Source: Oceanobacillus arenosus (GTDB taxonomy: Bacteria; Bacillota; Bacilli; Bacillales; Amphibacillaceae). From it: a stretch of 64,000 bases of DNA. A program made the position numbers and the translations under genes. The stretch's first letter is position 1, and every line of letters starts with the position of its first letter. The stretch lies in contig NZ_PIOC01000014.1 in the NCBI RefSeq assembly GCF_003369575.1, forward strand, positions 249,829 to 313,828, written 5' to 3'. This document shows positions 8,906 to 17,228 of the stretch, piece by piece. Under the pieces are notes generated by a model. It did not search any database. It saw only the letters and a list, made by a program, of their open reading frames with translations, and was not told the origin of the DNA.

Positions 8906-9919
8906 TTATTTGATTAAATCAAATAATAAAAGTTCAAATGCAAGCCCCTTCTCCATTTTCCCCTGCTTCATTGTCTGATCTGCATCTGCTAGCCTAATCA
9001 TAATGTTTTCTAATTTCTCAGTAGAAAATTTATTTTCTCTGCTTAATGCAATTTTAATGACATATGGGTGGAGGCCCAATTGTTTTTGCATCTGAAATTG
9101 TGAGTACCCCTTTAATTTCAACAGCTTAACACGAAGAATTGTCCTGAACTGAAATGCGAGTAATCCAATCAAGGCAATCGGCTCTTCTTTCATCTTTTCA
9201 AGATCCTTAAAAATCGCGATTGCTTTATATAAATTTCTATCGATCACTGCATCAACGAGTCGTAGTGCTGAGCTGTTCGAAGTTGGAGCAATTAACTTCT
9301 CGGCAATTTCCATTGTTACGATTCCATTTTCCCCTACATATAAGGCGATCTTTTCCAGCTCTTCCTTTAATAAACGAAGGTTCGTCGAGAGCTCTGTTTC
9401 AAGCAAATCATATACGTCATTTTCTAGTGTAATTCTCAAATCATCTGCGAGCATTTTAATCCATTTGGCTACTTCTTTGTCCTTAATTGGCTCGCAATTT
9501 GCGACAACAGTATTTTTCTTCAATAATTTACTAATCTTTTTCCGTTCATCAATCTTTTCATATGGGGCAATAAGCACAAGAATTGAATAGTCCACAGGGT
9601 TTTCGATATACTTTGCGAACGCTTCTAAATCATGCTCAAATGGTAATTTATCTGGTTTTGCCTTTAAAAACACAGGGTTAGATGCGATGATTAGCTTTGT
9701 TCCACCAAAAAATGGATAGGTTTCAGCATCAGCGACTACTTCTTGAATCGACGTTTCTTCTAAATCATAAGTAAATAAGTTCACTCGATCGTTCTTCAAA
9801 ATATTTGCAATCATCTGTGTTCGTAAACGGTCAGTAAAATATGCTTCCGATCCATACAAAAAATAAACAGGTGCGAATTGTTGTTTCTTTACTTGCTTCA
9901 TTACTTCCATAAAAGACAT
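8906..9919 (-). CDS. holA: DNA polymerase III delta subunit
   Basis: Clamp-loader delta subunit that opens the beta clamp. 337 aa, usual length. N-terminal AAA-like domain starting MSFMEVMKQVKKQQFAPVYF with the degenerate P-loop LYGSEAYF, then the conserved TSNSSALRLVDAVIDR and C-terminal collar region (FQFRTILRVKLL). GAGGTG site 7 nt before the ATG. Same locus as B. subtilis yqeN. The upstream gap to yqzM contains a strong hairpin at 9988-10022. Confidence 0.95.
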   Translation of the reverse strand: MSFMEVMKQVKKQQFAPVYFLYGSEAYFTDRLRTQMIANILKNDRVNLFTYDLEETSIQEVVADAETYPFFGGTKLIIASNPVFLKAKPDKLPFEHDLEAFAKYIENPVDYSILVLIAPYEKIDERKKISKLLKKNTVVANCEPIKDKEVAKWIKMLADDLRITLENDVYDLLETELSTNLRLLKEELEKIALYVGENGIVTMEIAEKLIAPTSNSSALRLVDAVIDRNLYKAIAIFKDLEKMKEEPIALIGLLAFQFRTILRVKLLKLKGYSQFQMQKQLGLHPYVIKIALSRENKFSTEKLENIMIRLADADQTMKQGKMEKGLAFELLLFDLIK

Positions 9920-9987
9920 TATTTTTCACCTCAAACGTGTATATCATTAATGGTAAAGCGGAACATCGAGAATAGCAAGCAATAATT

Positions 9988-10022
9988 AGCGGGAAGCCTT
10001 CTTCAACAGAAAGCTTCCCGCT
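9988..10022. other. strong hairpin upstream of holA
   Basis: Perfect 10-bp arms AGCGGGAAGC / GCTTCCCGCT with an inner TTCT/AGAA stem and a 5-nt loop. It stands in the divergent gap between holA (minus) and yqzM (plus), 68 nt before the holA start, with no good T-tract either side. Either an RNA element in the holA leader or a weak plus-strand terminator. Confidence 0.55.
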
Positions 10023-10254
10023 AGTTTCTATATAAACGTTCAACAACAAGCCCTCGAAACGAGTTGTCAAACGAAATTTTATTAGGCATAGTTTACGCTA
10101 ACTAAGTAAAAGTATCGCAGTTAAGTTTTACTATTAATGGGGAAATAATCGAAGTTAACCATTTAATACAGATAGAAAGAAATTCATTTTTCATTCAATG
10201 GTGGATTTTTTTTTGAATTTACTTTATACTATGATTGATATAGGAGGGGTAGAT

Positions 10255-10389
10255 ATGAACGAATTTGAGAAAGATCCACAATCCAAAGGAAATGACGTAG
10301 TAGATTCCATTCACGGATTTGTTTGGCCATTTCTTTTCTTTGTTTTCATTTTCGCAATTGGGGTAGTAATTAGCGTTGTTGGACATTAG
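10255..10389 (+). CDS. yqzM: YqzM family small membrane protein
   Basis: 44 aa: MNEFEKDPQSKGNDVVDS followed by one transmembrane helix (residues about 20-42). Matches the YqzM family in sequence pattern and in position between holA and comEC. Function unknown. The frame extends upstream to 10198, but a GGAGGGG site just before the ATG at 10255 defines the short form. Followed by its own terminator. Confidence 0.88.
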   Translation: MNEFEKDPQSKGNDVVDSIHGFVWPFLFFVFIFAIGVVISVVGH

Positions 10390-10418
10390 ATATCTCTACA
10401 TAGGACGATTTATTTGAA

Positions 10419-10445
10419 AGGGACTGTAAGCGCAGTCTCTTTTTT
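10419..10445 (+). terminator. yqzM terminator
   Basis: AGGGACTG (10419-10426), 6-nt loop, CAGTCTCT (10433-10440), then five more T residues; 29 nt after the yqzM stop. Confidence 0.9.
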
Positions 10446-10446
10446 A

Positions 10447-10570
10447 GTTGCTTTGGAAACTATAAAATTTGGACGTTGTGGATAACTTAATTACCGAGGA
10501 TAGCCACGTCCTGTGGGGCGCAGTCCGTACACAGCTCAAACGGGCGCTTCAGCTTTTGTTCTTAATAAAA
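10447..10570 (+). repeat. interspersed repeat, copy A (with DnaA box)
   Basis: Shares aligned blocks with copies B (20325-20458, opposite strand), C (40640-40722, opposite strand) and D (about 15738-15795): GGACGTTGTGGATAACTT, GTGGGGCGCAGTCCG, CGTACACAGCTCAAACGGG and AGCTTTTGTTCT. Contains a perfect DnaA box TTATCCACA on the minus strand at 10477-10485. Sits between convergent yqzM and comEC. Confidence 0.8.
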
Positions 10571-10612
10571 TTCCCTTATACCACGTCCAGCTATTAATTA
10601 CAACAATATATT

Positions 10613-12910
10613 CTATGGTAAGTACGTGAAGAATGTTCCCTTATTGTTCTTAAATCGATACTGGACTGCACCATCGGTATCTGTACGTAAGACTAAGCTT
10701 CCCACTGCCGCTAGGGAATCCAATACCTCTTGTGTTGGGTGTCCATACGTATTATTTTCTCCGACCGAAATCAAGGCGGTATTGGGATTCACCTTTTGCA
10801 AAAATTCCGTATCACTTGATGTATTGCTCCCGTGATGTGCAACCTTTAATACATCCACCGTTAAATCTGGATATGTTTCGATTATCTCTTTCTCCTGCTG
10901 TTTACCAGTATCACCAGTAAACAACCAGCCCTTTCCACCCAAAATCGTATATAAAACGAGGGAATTCTCGTTTCCAGATTGATGGTTATAATTCGGTGCA
11001 ATGACATGAAATGGTTGCCCCTGAAGTACTACAGAATCATTTCGAGTCACACGTTCAATCCTGATATTTTGCTTTTCAAATAGCTGCATTTCTTCACCAG
11101 TCAGTTGATAAAAGTCACTGACAATAATCCTTTCTATCTTAAAGTCTTCTACCATATACGGAACACTTCCAGCATGGTCGATATCCTCATGTGTTAAAAA
11201 GATTGCGTCAATCTTGTTAATGCCTCTTGAATATAAATAGGGTTTAATAATTTGCTTCCAAACGGTATTGGTTGCTTGCATATCATCAAAGTTAAACCTT
11301 GCCCCAGCATCGATCATGATAACCCCTTTTCGGTAAGGGAGCTCAATAACAAACGCATCTCCCTGTCCAATATCAAGCATCGTAACCGTACCAATTGGTG
11401 ATAGATACGGACGAATTGCAACCAAGCAGATTAGAATAGACAACATTATGCTAAGAAGAAAGGATTGCCTTAATTTTTGGCGTGCTAGCCGGTCCATGAA
11501 TGTAAAAAATAATACAAAGTAAATGATCGTGAATAGGATCGAGACAGCGCCTATAATAAACGGATAATCCGCAATCCCATCAATCCACCAGACAAAGTTG
11601 ACGACATTGCTATGGATGTAAACAAATACAGAATCAATAATGTGAAGGAATGATTTTGGCAAAAAGGATAGGGGCAGCAAAATATACATCAATGGAATTG
11701 CAAATATAGAAAAGTATGGAACGATGATGACATTTAGTACAATTGATAAGGGCTGGAGCATCGAGAAATAGGAAAATTGCAACGGAATAATGATCATTTG
11801 TGAAACAAAGCTCATTTGTAATGTTTGCATGAGCAAATGATTCGTATCCGCAAGCAAGTCCCTTGAAAGCAATAGGCCAAAGGTGACAATAAATGATAAC
11901 TGAAAACCAACATGATAAATAATATATTTATCAACAAGAATGAGGATAATAAATGTAATTGAAAGTACATCTGTAATACTGAATTTCAATTTAAATTCAT
12001 TGATCAATATAAATAGCATCACCATGACACATGCACGCCAAACAGAGGGCTCACCACCAGCAAGAATTCCATAAACAGGCAGGAAAAGCAAGACGATGAA
12101 TTGTGCTTTTTCTTTCGTTACAAGATTGAGCTTGATTAACAAGAAATATAGAAGCGCGAGCAGCAGTGCGATATTCGAACCAGATATTGCGATAATATGC
12201 GATAGGCCCCAGCTTTGAAATAATGCTACCGTGTCCTCCGGTAATTGGGAATCATCACCAAGTACTAATGAAGTTAACCATGAAGATGTATCCACACTTA
12301 CTCTACTCTCGACGAAAGATATTAAATCTGAACGGAGTTGATAAAAGCGATGGATAATGCTTGACCCTTGACAATCGATTGCATCTAAGGAGTTTACGAT
12401 AACTTGATGGGTAATTCCTTTTGATAATAGATATGCTTGATAATCAAATTGTCCAGGATTTCGGCTTGCATTCGGAAGCTCCAACTTTCCTTCTATCATA
12501 CAGGATGCTCCATTTTTTAACATATAGAGTTCATTTTTGAAATCTGCTTGTTTGGAATTTGGTTTAGGAAAGAAAAGGATAAGAAGATTTGTATTCATCC
12601 GTTGTTCATGGAATGAAAATTCTATTTTTTTATCTGTGACTGACATATCACTTTTAATGCTGCCGATGAATTGTTGATTAGTACGTGAATTTACGTCTTC
12701 CATATCTGCTTGCATGTCAAGTTGAGGAAGATAGGATAGGAAAAAGAGGTAGGTGGTTAAGGAAAGAAGAAAAGGGATTTTCCTTAACCGACCATCATAA
12801 TATAAATAGCCTAACCAAAGGAAGAGGCCAATAAAATAGAATGGGCTAAATTGGATTGATAAACAGGCCATGGCTCCAGAAATTGCAATAAAATGCCAAT
12901 ATCCTCTCAA
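10613..12910 (-). CDS. comEC: ComEC/Rec2 DNA uptake channel
   Basis: Polytopic membrane protein forming the channel for single-stranded DNA entry during transformation. 765 aa: two to three N-terminal helices, an OB-like extracellular region with Cys pair (SCMIEG, DCQGSS), the Competence multi-helix domain (about residues 210-480), and a C-terminal metallo-beta-lactamase-like domain with LDIGQGDAF, FLTHEDIDHAGS and VAHHGSNTSS, a putative nuclease. It starts at a TTG 12 nt after the comEB stop; the ribosome site is weak, which suggests translational coupling. Last gene of comEA-comEB-comEC. Confidence 0.95.
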   Translation of the reverse strand: MRGYWHFIAISGAMACLSIQFSPFYFIGLFLWLGYLYYDGRLRKIPFLLSLTTYLFFLSYLPQLDMQADMEDVNSRTNQQFIGSIKSDMSVTDKKIEFSFHEQRMNTNLLILFFPKPNSKQADFKNELYMLKNGASCMIEGKLELPNASRNPGQFDYQAYLLSKGITHQVIVNSLDAIDCQGSSIIHRFYQLRSDLISFVESRVSVDTSSWLTSLVLGDDSQLPEDTVALFQSWGLSHIIAISGSNIALLLALLYFLLIKLNLVTKEKAQFIVLLFLPVYGILAGGEPSVWRACVMVMLFILINEFKLKFSITDVLSITFIILILVDKYIIYHVGFQLSFIVTFGLLLSRDLLADTNHLLMQTLQMSFVSQMIIIPLQFSYFSMLQPLSIVLNVIIVPYFSIFAIPLMYILLPLSFLPKSFLHIIDSVFVYIHSNVVNFVWWIDGIADYPFIIGAVSILFTIIYFVLFFTFMDRLARQKLRQSFLLSIMLSILICLVAIRPYLSPIGTVTMLDIGQGDAFVIELPYRKGVIMIDAGARFNFDDMQATNTVWKQIIKPYLYSRGINKIDAIFLTHEDIDHAGSVPYMVEDFKIERIIVSDFYQLTGEEMQLFEKQNIRIERVTRNDSVVLQGQPFHVIAPNYNHQSGNENSLVLYTILGGKGWLFTGDTGKQQEKEIIETYPDLTVDVLKVAHHGSNTSSDTEFLQKVNPNTALISVGENNTYGHPTQEVLDSLAAVGSLVLRTDTDGAVQYRFKNNKGTFFTYLP

Positions 12911-12924
12911 TTTTCTAGACCTGC

Positions 12925-13491
12925 CTAATGATTAGAAAATAGCTTTTCAGCTTCTTTCTTGTATTCCGTTATTTCATCTTTATCGATAATCGAATCATCT
13001 AATTTCTCAATTAACTGTTCTACAAGTGCTGCTTTCTTTTGATAGTTCGTATCAACCGCTAAGTAATTTAACTTTACTTTCTTTGTTTCTACTCCAGCCT
13101 CCTTAAATAGCTCTACCGCATATGAATGATTATGATAATCTTCAGCATAGTAAACAAATTTGATACCACTTTGAATCAGTTGTTTACAGCATTGGAGACA
13201 TGGAAAATGAGTGACATAGATGGAGGCATTTTCTGTCGGCACACCAAATTTTGCGCATTGTAATAATGCATTTGCCTCCGCGTGAACCGTTCGTACACAG
13301 TGACCATCAATGACATAGCAGCCCTCATCAATACAATGCACACTGCCTGATACACTACCATTATATCCACCAGCGATAATCCGATTATCGCGAACGATTG
13401 TAGCACCAACCATCAATCTCGTACATGTGCTTCGAAGTGCTAATAAATGACTTTGCGCCATAAAATACTGATCCCAAGAGATTCTTCCCAT
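12925..13491 (-). CDS. comEB: ComE operon protein 2, dCMP deaminase family
   Basis: 188 aa cytidine/deoxycytidylate deaminase fold. Zinc site residues are visible: HAEANA (His plus catalytic Glu) and PCLQCCKQ (two Cys). The second Cys-rich insertion (VHCIDEGCYVIDGHC) is typical of dCMP deaminases. Likely converts dCMP to dUMP for thymidylate supply. AGGGGAGT ribosome site. Second gene of the late competence operon; not essential for transformation in B. subtilis. Confidence 0.95.
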   Translation of the reverse strand: MGRISWDQYFMAQSHLLALRSTCTRLMVGATIVRDNRIIAGGYNGSVSGSVHCIDEGCYVIDGHCVRTVHAEANALLQCAKFGVPTENASIYVTHFPCLQCCKQLIQSGIKFVYYAEDYHNHSYAVELFKEAGVETKKVKLNYLAVDTNYQKKAALVEQLIEKLDDSIIDKDEITEYKKEAEKLFSNH

Positions 13492-13634
13492 ATGATTACT
13501 CCCCTTTACATTGTCCCTATTAGTTTACATGCTATTGTGAAATTCCGTCAATTCGTGAAGGAAATCCAATCCATTCTTTCTTATACAAAGACTAATTGCT
13601 ATACGATTATTGTTTTTACTAAGAACTTTTTTAC

Positions 13635-14237
13635 TTATGGCACCTGGAGATTATCTTTCATATTCTCTAACGTTTTTTCGCCAATACCAGATACTTCAAG
13701 TAGATCTTCAACCGTTTGGAAAAATCCATGTTCATCGCGGTAAGCGATAATCGCTGCTGCTTTTGATGGTCCAATTCCATTTAAGCTTTCGATTTCCTCT
13801 TGAGTCGCATAATTTATCCTTATTTTTCCCGAATCATCACTTGTGCCACCTACCATCGTTGCCTGCTCGCCGATCTTTGGTATGACAAGGACCATTTCGT
13901 CTTGAACTTTTTGTGCAAGATTTACTCCAGTTTGATCTGCATCTGTCATGAACCCTCCCGCCTTTTGAATCACATCAATAACACGAGAATCGATATTGAT
14001 TTCATAAACGCCTGGTTTAACTACAGCACCTTTCACATCTACGATTGCAATAGTGGTGTCACTCACTGTTTGTTCTGTTTTAAGCAAATCTCCACCTGTT
14101 TCTGCATCTACAGTAGTGATTACAGCGTTCAATTCCCCACCATCCTCTATTTCATCGTCATTTGTGAAGATGAGAAATAAAATAATGATAACGCCAACTA
14201 TAATAAGAAAGGCATACTTCTTGAGTATTTCTATCAT
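13635..14237 (-). CDS. comEA: ComEA DNA receptor
   Basis: 200 aa. N-terminal membrane anchor (residues about 8-26), acidic linker, SLBB domain (VDVKGAVVKPGVYEI), flexible stretch, then a helix-hairpin-helix domain (INYATQEEIESLNGIGPSKA and VSGIGEKTLENMK) that binds double-stranded DNA outside the membrane and passes it to ComEC. AAGGAAGTG lies before the ATG. First gene of the comE operon. The divergent comER found next to it in B. subtilis is missing here; the gap to yqeM is only 154 nt. Confidence 0.95.
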   Translation of the reverse strand: MIEILKKYAFLIIVGVIIILFLIFTNDDEIEDGGELNAVITTVDAETGGDLLKTEQTVSDTTIAIVDVKGAVVKPGVYEINIDSRVIDVIQKAGGFMTDADQTGVNLAQKVQDEMVLVIPKIGEQATMVGGTSDDSGKIRINYATQEEIESLNGIGPSKAAAIIAYRDEHGFFQTVEDLLEVSGIGEKTLENMKDNLQVP

Positions 14238-14365
14238 CTGGAGTCACTTCCTTTTACATCATTGATAAGTAATTGGGGATAGCACCGTTGAAGTTATGGG
14301 GTAATCGAAGACAATACTCGCTACTAATTACTATTATTCGACAAGCAATTTATAATTCCTGCTAA

Positions 14366-14407
14366 CAAAAAAAGATCGGATAATTGGATTATCACGACCT
14401 TTTTTCT
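14366..14407 (-). terminator. yqeM terminator
   Basis: GGTCG-GATAAT / ATTATC-CGATC stem with A-run and T-run on its outer sides, overlapping the yqeM stop; on the minus strand it ends in seven T residues. Confidence 0.8.
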
Positions 14408-15141
14408 GCTATAAAGAAGATTCTTTCTGACTGTTCATTAACATTTTGCTCTTTTAAAGAAAAATCAGCATAGATTTTTATATTTTCAAAGCCAGTGGCT
14501 TCTAATAATTTTTTATAAAAGTTTATTGAATAGGTCCGTTGATGATGATATTCATCGAAACGAGCATAGTGATCCCCATCTAATGCGAAGAAAGTTAACT
14601 CATGAAACATTTCTCCGGGTTGGTCCCCTTCCGAGCAAAACCAAATGTAAGATGCATCGTCTGTAACATCTGCAAAGGTTTGGTTCACATAGTTATTCTC
14701 AACATGCTGTAATGCATGCACATCAAACATGAACAAGCCGCCAATCATTAACGAATCAGCAACCCTTGCAAACACTTGCTTGATATCTTGCTCATCGGTA
14801 ATATAGTTGATTACATCACAGTAGCTAATTGCAACATCAAGATCCGTTAGCCCTGCTAGTTCCTTTAAATCTTGATGGAGCCACTGGACAGAGACATTTC
14901 GTTCGCTTGCCTTATGTTCCGCATATGCAAGCATGTCCGTGGAGAAATCGACGCCAGTCATCACGTAGCCTTGCTTCGCTAATTTCGTCGTTATCTCTCC
15001 GGTTCCACATCCGAGGTCGGCAATATGTTTTACTTGCTTGCCTGATCTGTTAATTGCTTCTACCGTAAAATTAATCCAAGCTTCATAGGGAGCTTCACTC
15101 ATTAATTTATCATATACATACGCCATTTGTTGATACGCCAT
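14392..15141 (-). CDS. yqeM: SAM-dependent methyltransferase YqeM
   Basis: Class I methyltransferase, 249 aa from an ATG preceded by AAGGGTAAGT and 5 nt after the rsfS stop. SAM-binding motif ADLGCGTGEITTKLA near residue 42, acidic motif II (GVDFSTDML) and a DVISYCD-type motif. Substrate unknown. It closes the yqeH-to-yqeM cluster and is likely cotranscribed with rsfS. The open frame extends upstream into rsfS, but that extension lacks its own ribosome site. Confidence 0.88.
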   Translation of the reverse strand: MAYQQMAYVYDKLMSEAPYEAWINFTVEAINRSGKQVKHIADLGCGTGEITTKLAKQGYVMTGVDFSTDMLAYAEHKASERNVSVQWLHQDLKELAGLTDLDVAISYCDVINYITDEQDIKQVFARVADSLMIGGLFMFDVHALQHVENNYVNQTFADVTDDASYIWFCSEGDQPGEMFHELTFFALDGDHYARFDEYHHQRTYSINFYKKLLEATGFENIKIYADFSLKEQNVNEQSERIFFIAEKRS

Positions 15142-15146
15142 GATAC

Positions 15147-15503
15147 TTACCCTTCTTGCCCAATTCGTAATGGCACTCTCGAAGCGTCTCCCCATAAACG
15201 TTCTAAATTATAATAATTCCGTTCTTCTTTATGGAAGATATGACAAACAACATCGCCAATATCGACTAAAATCCAGCGAGCTTGTTCAAATCCTTCCATT
15301 CGTTTTACATTGATTCCTTCTTCTTCCACGCGATCTTGAATCCCTCTTGCTATTGCTTGAACCTGTCTTTCCGTATTTCCATGACAAATTAAGAAATAAT
15401 CCGCAATTAGCGATACTTCCTTCATATCCAATGCGACAATATCCTCTGCACGTTTGTCATCAGATGCTTCCGCAATTATTTGTATTAATTCTTCATTTTT
15501 CAT
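15147..15503 (-). CDS. rsfS: Ribosome silencing factor RsfS
   Basis: 118 aa from the ATG 10 nt after GGAGGT (two other in-frame ATGs lie at 15512 and 15521). DUF143/Iojap family: ADYFLICHGNTERQVQAIA, NVKRMEGFEQARWILVD and HKEERNYYNLERLWGDA are signatures. It binds L14 of the 50S subunit and blocks subunit joining in starvation. Usually directly after yqeK; here the two are separated by about 230 nt of repeat-like DNA. Confidence 0.95.
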   Translation of the reverse strand: MKNEELIQIIAEASDDKRAEDIVALDMKEVSLIADYFLICHGNTERQVQAIARGIQDRVEEEGINVKRMEGFEQARWILVDIGDVVCHIFHKEERNYYNLERLWGDASRVPLRIGQEG

Positions 15504-15529
15504 CTCATTCATTACCTCCATTTACTTTG

Positions 15530-15795
15530 TTGTCCAACTCCAGCACTAAAGCGTTAGCGAGACTTCCCTCGCCTCCGTACGATAAAGAAGACTTGCCGAT
15601 TGGTTACACATGAGGCCTAGTCGCACTTATACCCTTGTGGTGAAAGCCAACATCGACTCCTGTATTTAATGAAGACCGACTAAAAGCAGGCCTCCTCAAC
15701 GTCGGCATACCCCTATAGTGAAGGGCATGTTTCCTTTATTTCAAATGGCAAGGGAAGTTCGTACACAGCTCAAACGGGTGCTTGCACTTTTCTAC
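15530..15795 (+). repeat. repeat-rich insertion between rsfS and yqeK, including copy D
   Basis: The stretch is GC-richer than its surroundings and lacks a gene. Its right end (15757-15784) matches copy A: CGTACACAGCTCAAACGGG is identical to 10526-10544. The left part (15537-15735) looks like a second dispersed element (for example CCGTACGATAAAGAAGACTT and ACCCTTGTGGTGAAAGCC); I see only one copy in this window, so its repeat status is inferred. The repeat runs into the end of yqeK. Confidence 0.6.
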
Positions 15796-16342
15796 TAAAA
15801 TCATTATATGCATGAAACGAATCAGGGTAGATTGTGGCGTTTTTTTTCATCAGGTAATTTATTGTATTTTTGGAAACCAAAAAGCATGCATGTAATAAAT
15901 CTCCTTCTGCTGCTTTCCTTACTTCATCAAGTCCAGGGAAACTTCTCCCAGGCTCAATATAGTCTGCCAAATAAATAATCATTTCGAACTTACTCATGTT
16001 GGCTCTACCGGTTGTATGATAATAAATTGCATTTTTGATATCTGCGTCCGTTATTCCATATTCTCGTTCAATTAATAATGATCCAACTGGTCCATGCCAT
16101 AGTTCATGATGATAGTCCAATAAATCCTTTGGCAATGTACTTTCTTTTATCCAACGGGCCATCTCATCTAATGATCGGTACTTTGCATAATCATGAAAAA
16201 TTGCTGCAAGTTCCGCCTTTTCTTCAGATTCACCGTATTGCCTTGCCAGATTTACTGCTGTTTCTGCTACTCGTAATGTGTGGTCCATTCTTGCTTTTGT
16301 CAAATGGGGTTTGACAATATTAATTGCTTCATTTTTGTCCAT
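15770..16342 (-). CDS. yqeK: YqeK HD-domain hydrolase (probable Ap4A hydrolase)
   Basis: 190 aa HD-superfamily phosphohydrolase. Metal-ligand residues appear in DHTLRVAETA, IFHDYAKY and HHELWHGPVGSLL. YqeK-type proteins symmetrically cleave Ap4A to ADP. It overlaps nadD by 14 nt, as is common for this pair. The last five codons and the stop (VQAPV) lie inside repeat copy D, so the native C-terminus has probably been replaced. Downstream rsfS is displaced by the same insertion. Confidence 0.92.
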   Translation of the reverse strand: MDKNEAINIVKPHLTKARMDHTLRVAETAVNLARQYGESEEKAELAAIFHDYAKYRSLDEMARWIKESTLPKDLLDYHHELWHGPVGSLLIEREYGITDADIKNAIYYHTTGRANMSKFEMIIYLADYIEPGRSFPGLDEVRKAAEGDLLHACFLVSKNTINYLMKKNATIYPDSFHAYNDFSRKVQAPV

Positions 16343-16898
16343 ATAACCGATTCTCCCTAATGTAGTTCGTTACCACATCTGGAACTAAATATTTAACCGA
16401 TTGCTTGGCACGCAATCTATTCCTTAACATAGATGATGAAATATCGATTAACGGTATATCTACTTCAATGACAGGATATTCCGTTTGCAGCTTATATCCA
16501 GAACGCTTCACACCAACAAATTGCACCATATTAACTAATTCATCTATTTTATGCCAATGCGGTAAATATTCGACCATATCCGCACCAATAATAAAGTAGA
16601 ATTCATCTTCTGGAAATTCATTTGTTAACATGCTCATGGTATCAAACGTATAGGATTTTCCTAAACGCTCGATTTCAATCGAATTGATTTTGAAGAAAGG
16701 ATTGCTTTCTAATGCCTGATCCAGCATATGAATTCGATCCGTCGCACTCGTTTTCGATTCATTTTTATGTGGTGGTGTATATGTTGGAATAAACCATACC
16801 TCCTCCAACGCTAATGTTAAGCGAACCTCTTCTGCAATTAATAAATGTCCCAGATGTGGTGGATCAAATGTTCCGCCCAATATACCGATACGTCTCAT
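16329..16898 (-). CDS. nadD: Nicotinate-nucleotide adenylyltransferase
   Basis: 189 aa. Makes deamido-NAD from nicotinate mononucleotide and ATP. Nucleotidyltransferase signature GGTFDPPHLGH at residues 8-18 and the ISSSMLRNR motif near the C-terminus. AAAGGAGT ribosome site. Followed by yqeK with overlap and preceded by yqeI, the standard Bacillaceae arrangement. Confidence 0.97.
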   Translation of the reverse strand: MRRIGILGGTFDPPHLGHLLIAEEVRLTLALEEVWFIPTYTPPHKNESKTSATDRIHMLDQALESNPFFKINSIEIERLGKSYTFDTMSMLTNEFPEDEFYFIIGADMVEYLPHWHKIDELVNMVQFVGVKRSGYKLQTEYPVIEVDIPLIDISSSMLRNRLRAKQSVKYLVPDVVTNYIRENRLYGQK

Positions 16899-16936
16899 GA
16901 TAAACTCCTTTAGTTAACATATCTCTCAACAACCGA

Positions 16937-17227
16937 TTATGGTAGCTGTAATTCCTTATGTTCTTCCGATTCTCGATACAAGACAATACTATTACCAATT
17001 ATTTGCACGACCTCTGCAGCAGTGCCCTCTGACAACTCTGTTGCGACCGTATCTTTATCATCTGCGCAATTTTGAAGTATGCTTACTTTTAATAGCTCTC
17101 TTTTTTCTAATGCTTCGCCAATTTGTTTCACCATATTTTCATTGACACCTTCCTTACCAACCTGAAAAATTGGTTTCAAATGATGTGCCTTTGAACGTAA
17201 AAATCTTTTTTGCTTCCCTGTTAACAT
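16937..17227 (-). CDS. yqeI: YhbY/YqeI CRM-domain RNA-binding protein
   Basis: 96 aa from an ATG 1 nt after the aroE stop, with GGAAGG upstream. CRM-domain features: MLTGKQKRFLRSKAHHLKP and FQVGKEGVNENMVKQIGEAL. Associates with pre-50S ribosomal particles in homologues. Tight spacing to aroE implies coupling. Confidence 0.93.
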   Translation of the reverse strand: MLTGKQKRFLRSKAHHLKPIFQVGKEGVNENMVKQIGEALEKRELLKVSILQNCADDKDTVATELSEGTAAEVVQIIGNSIVLYRESEEHKELQLP

Positions 17228-17228
17228 A

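Noticed and set aside
9831-10070. 79-codon minus-strand frame across the holA start and upstream hairpin
   Set aside because: Overlaps holA in another frame, lacks a ribosome site and runs through the hairpin.
13176-13409. 77-codon minus-strand frame inside comEB
   Set aside because: Alternate-frame shadow of the dCMP deaminase gene with no independent signals.
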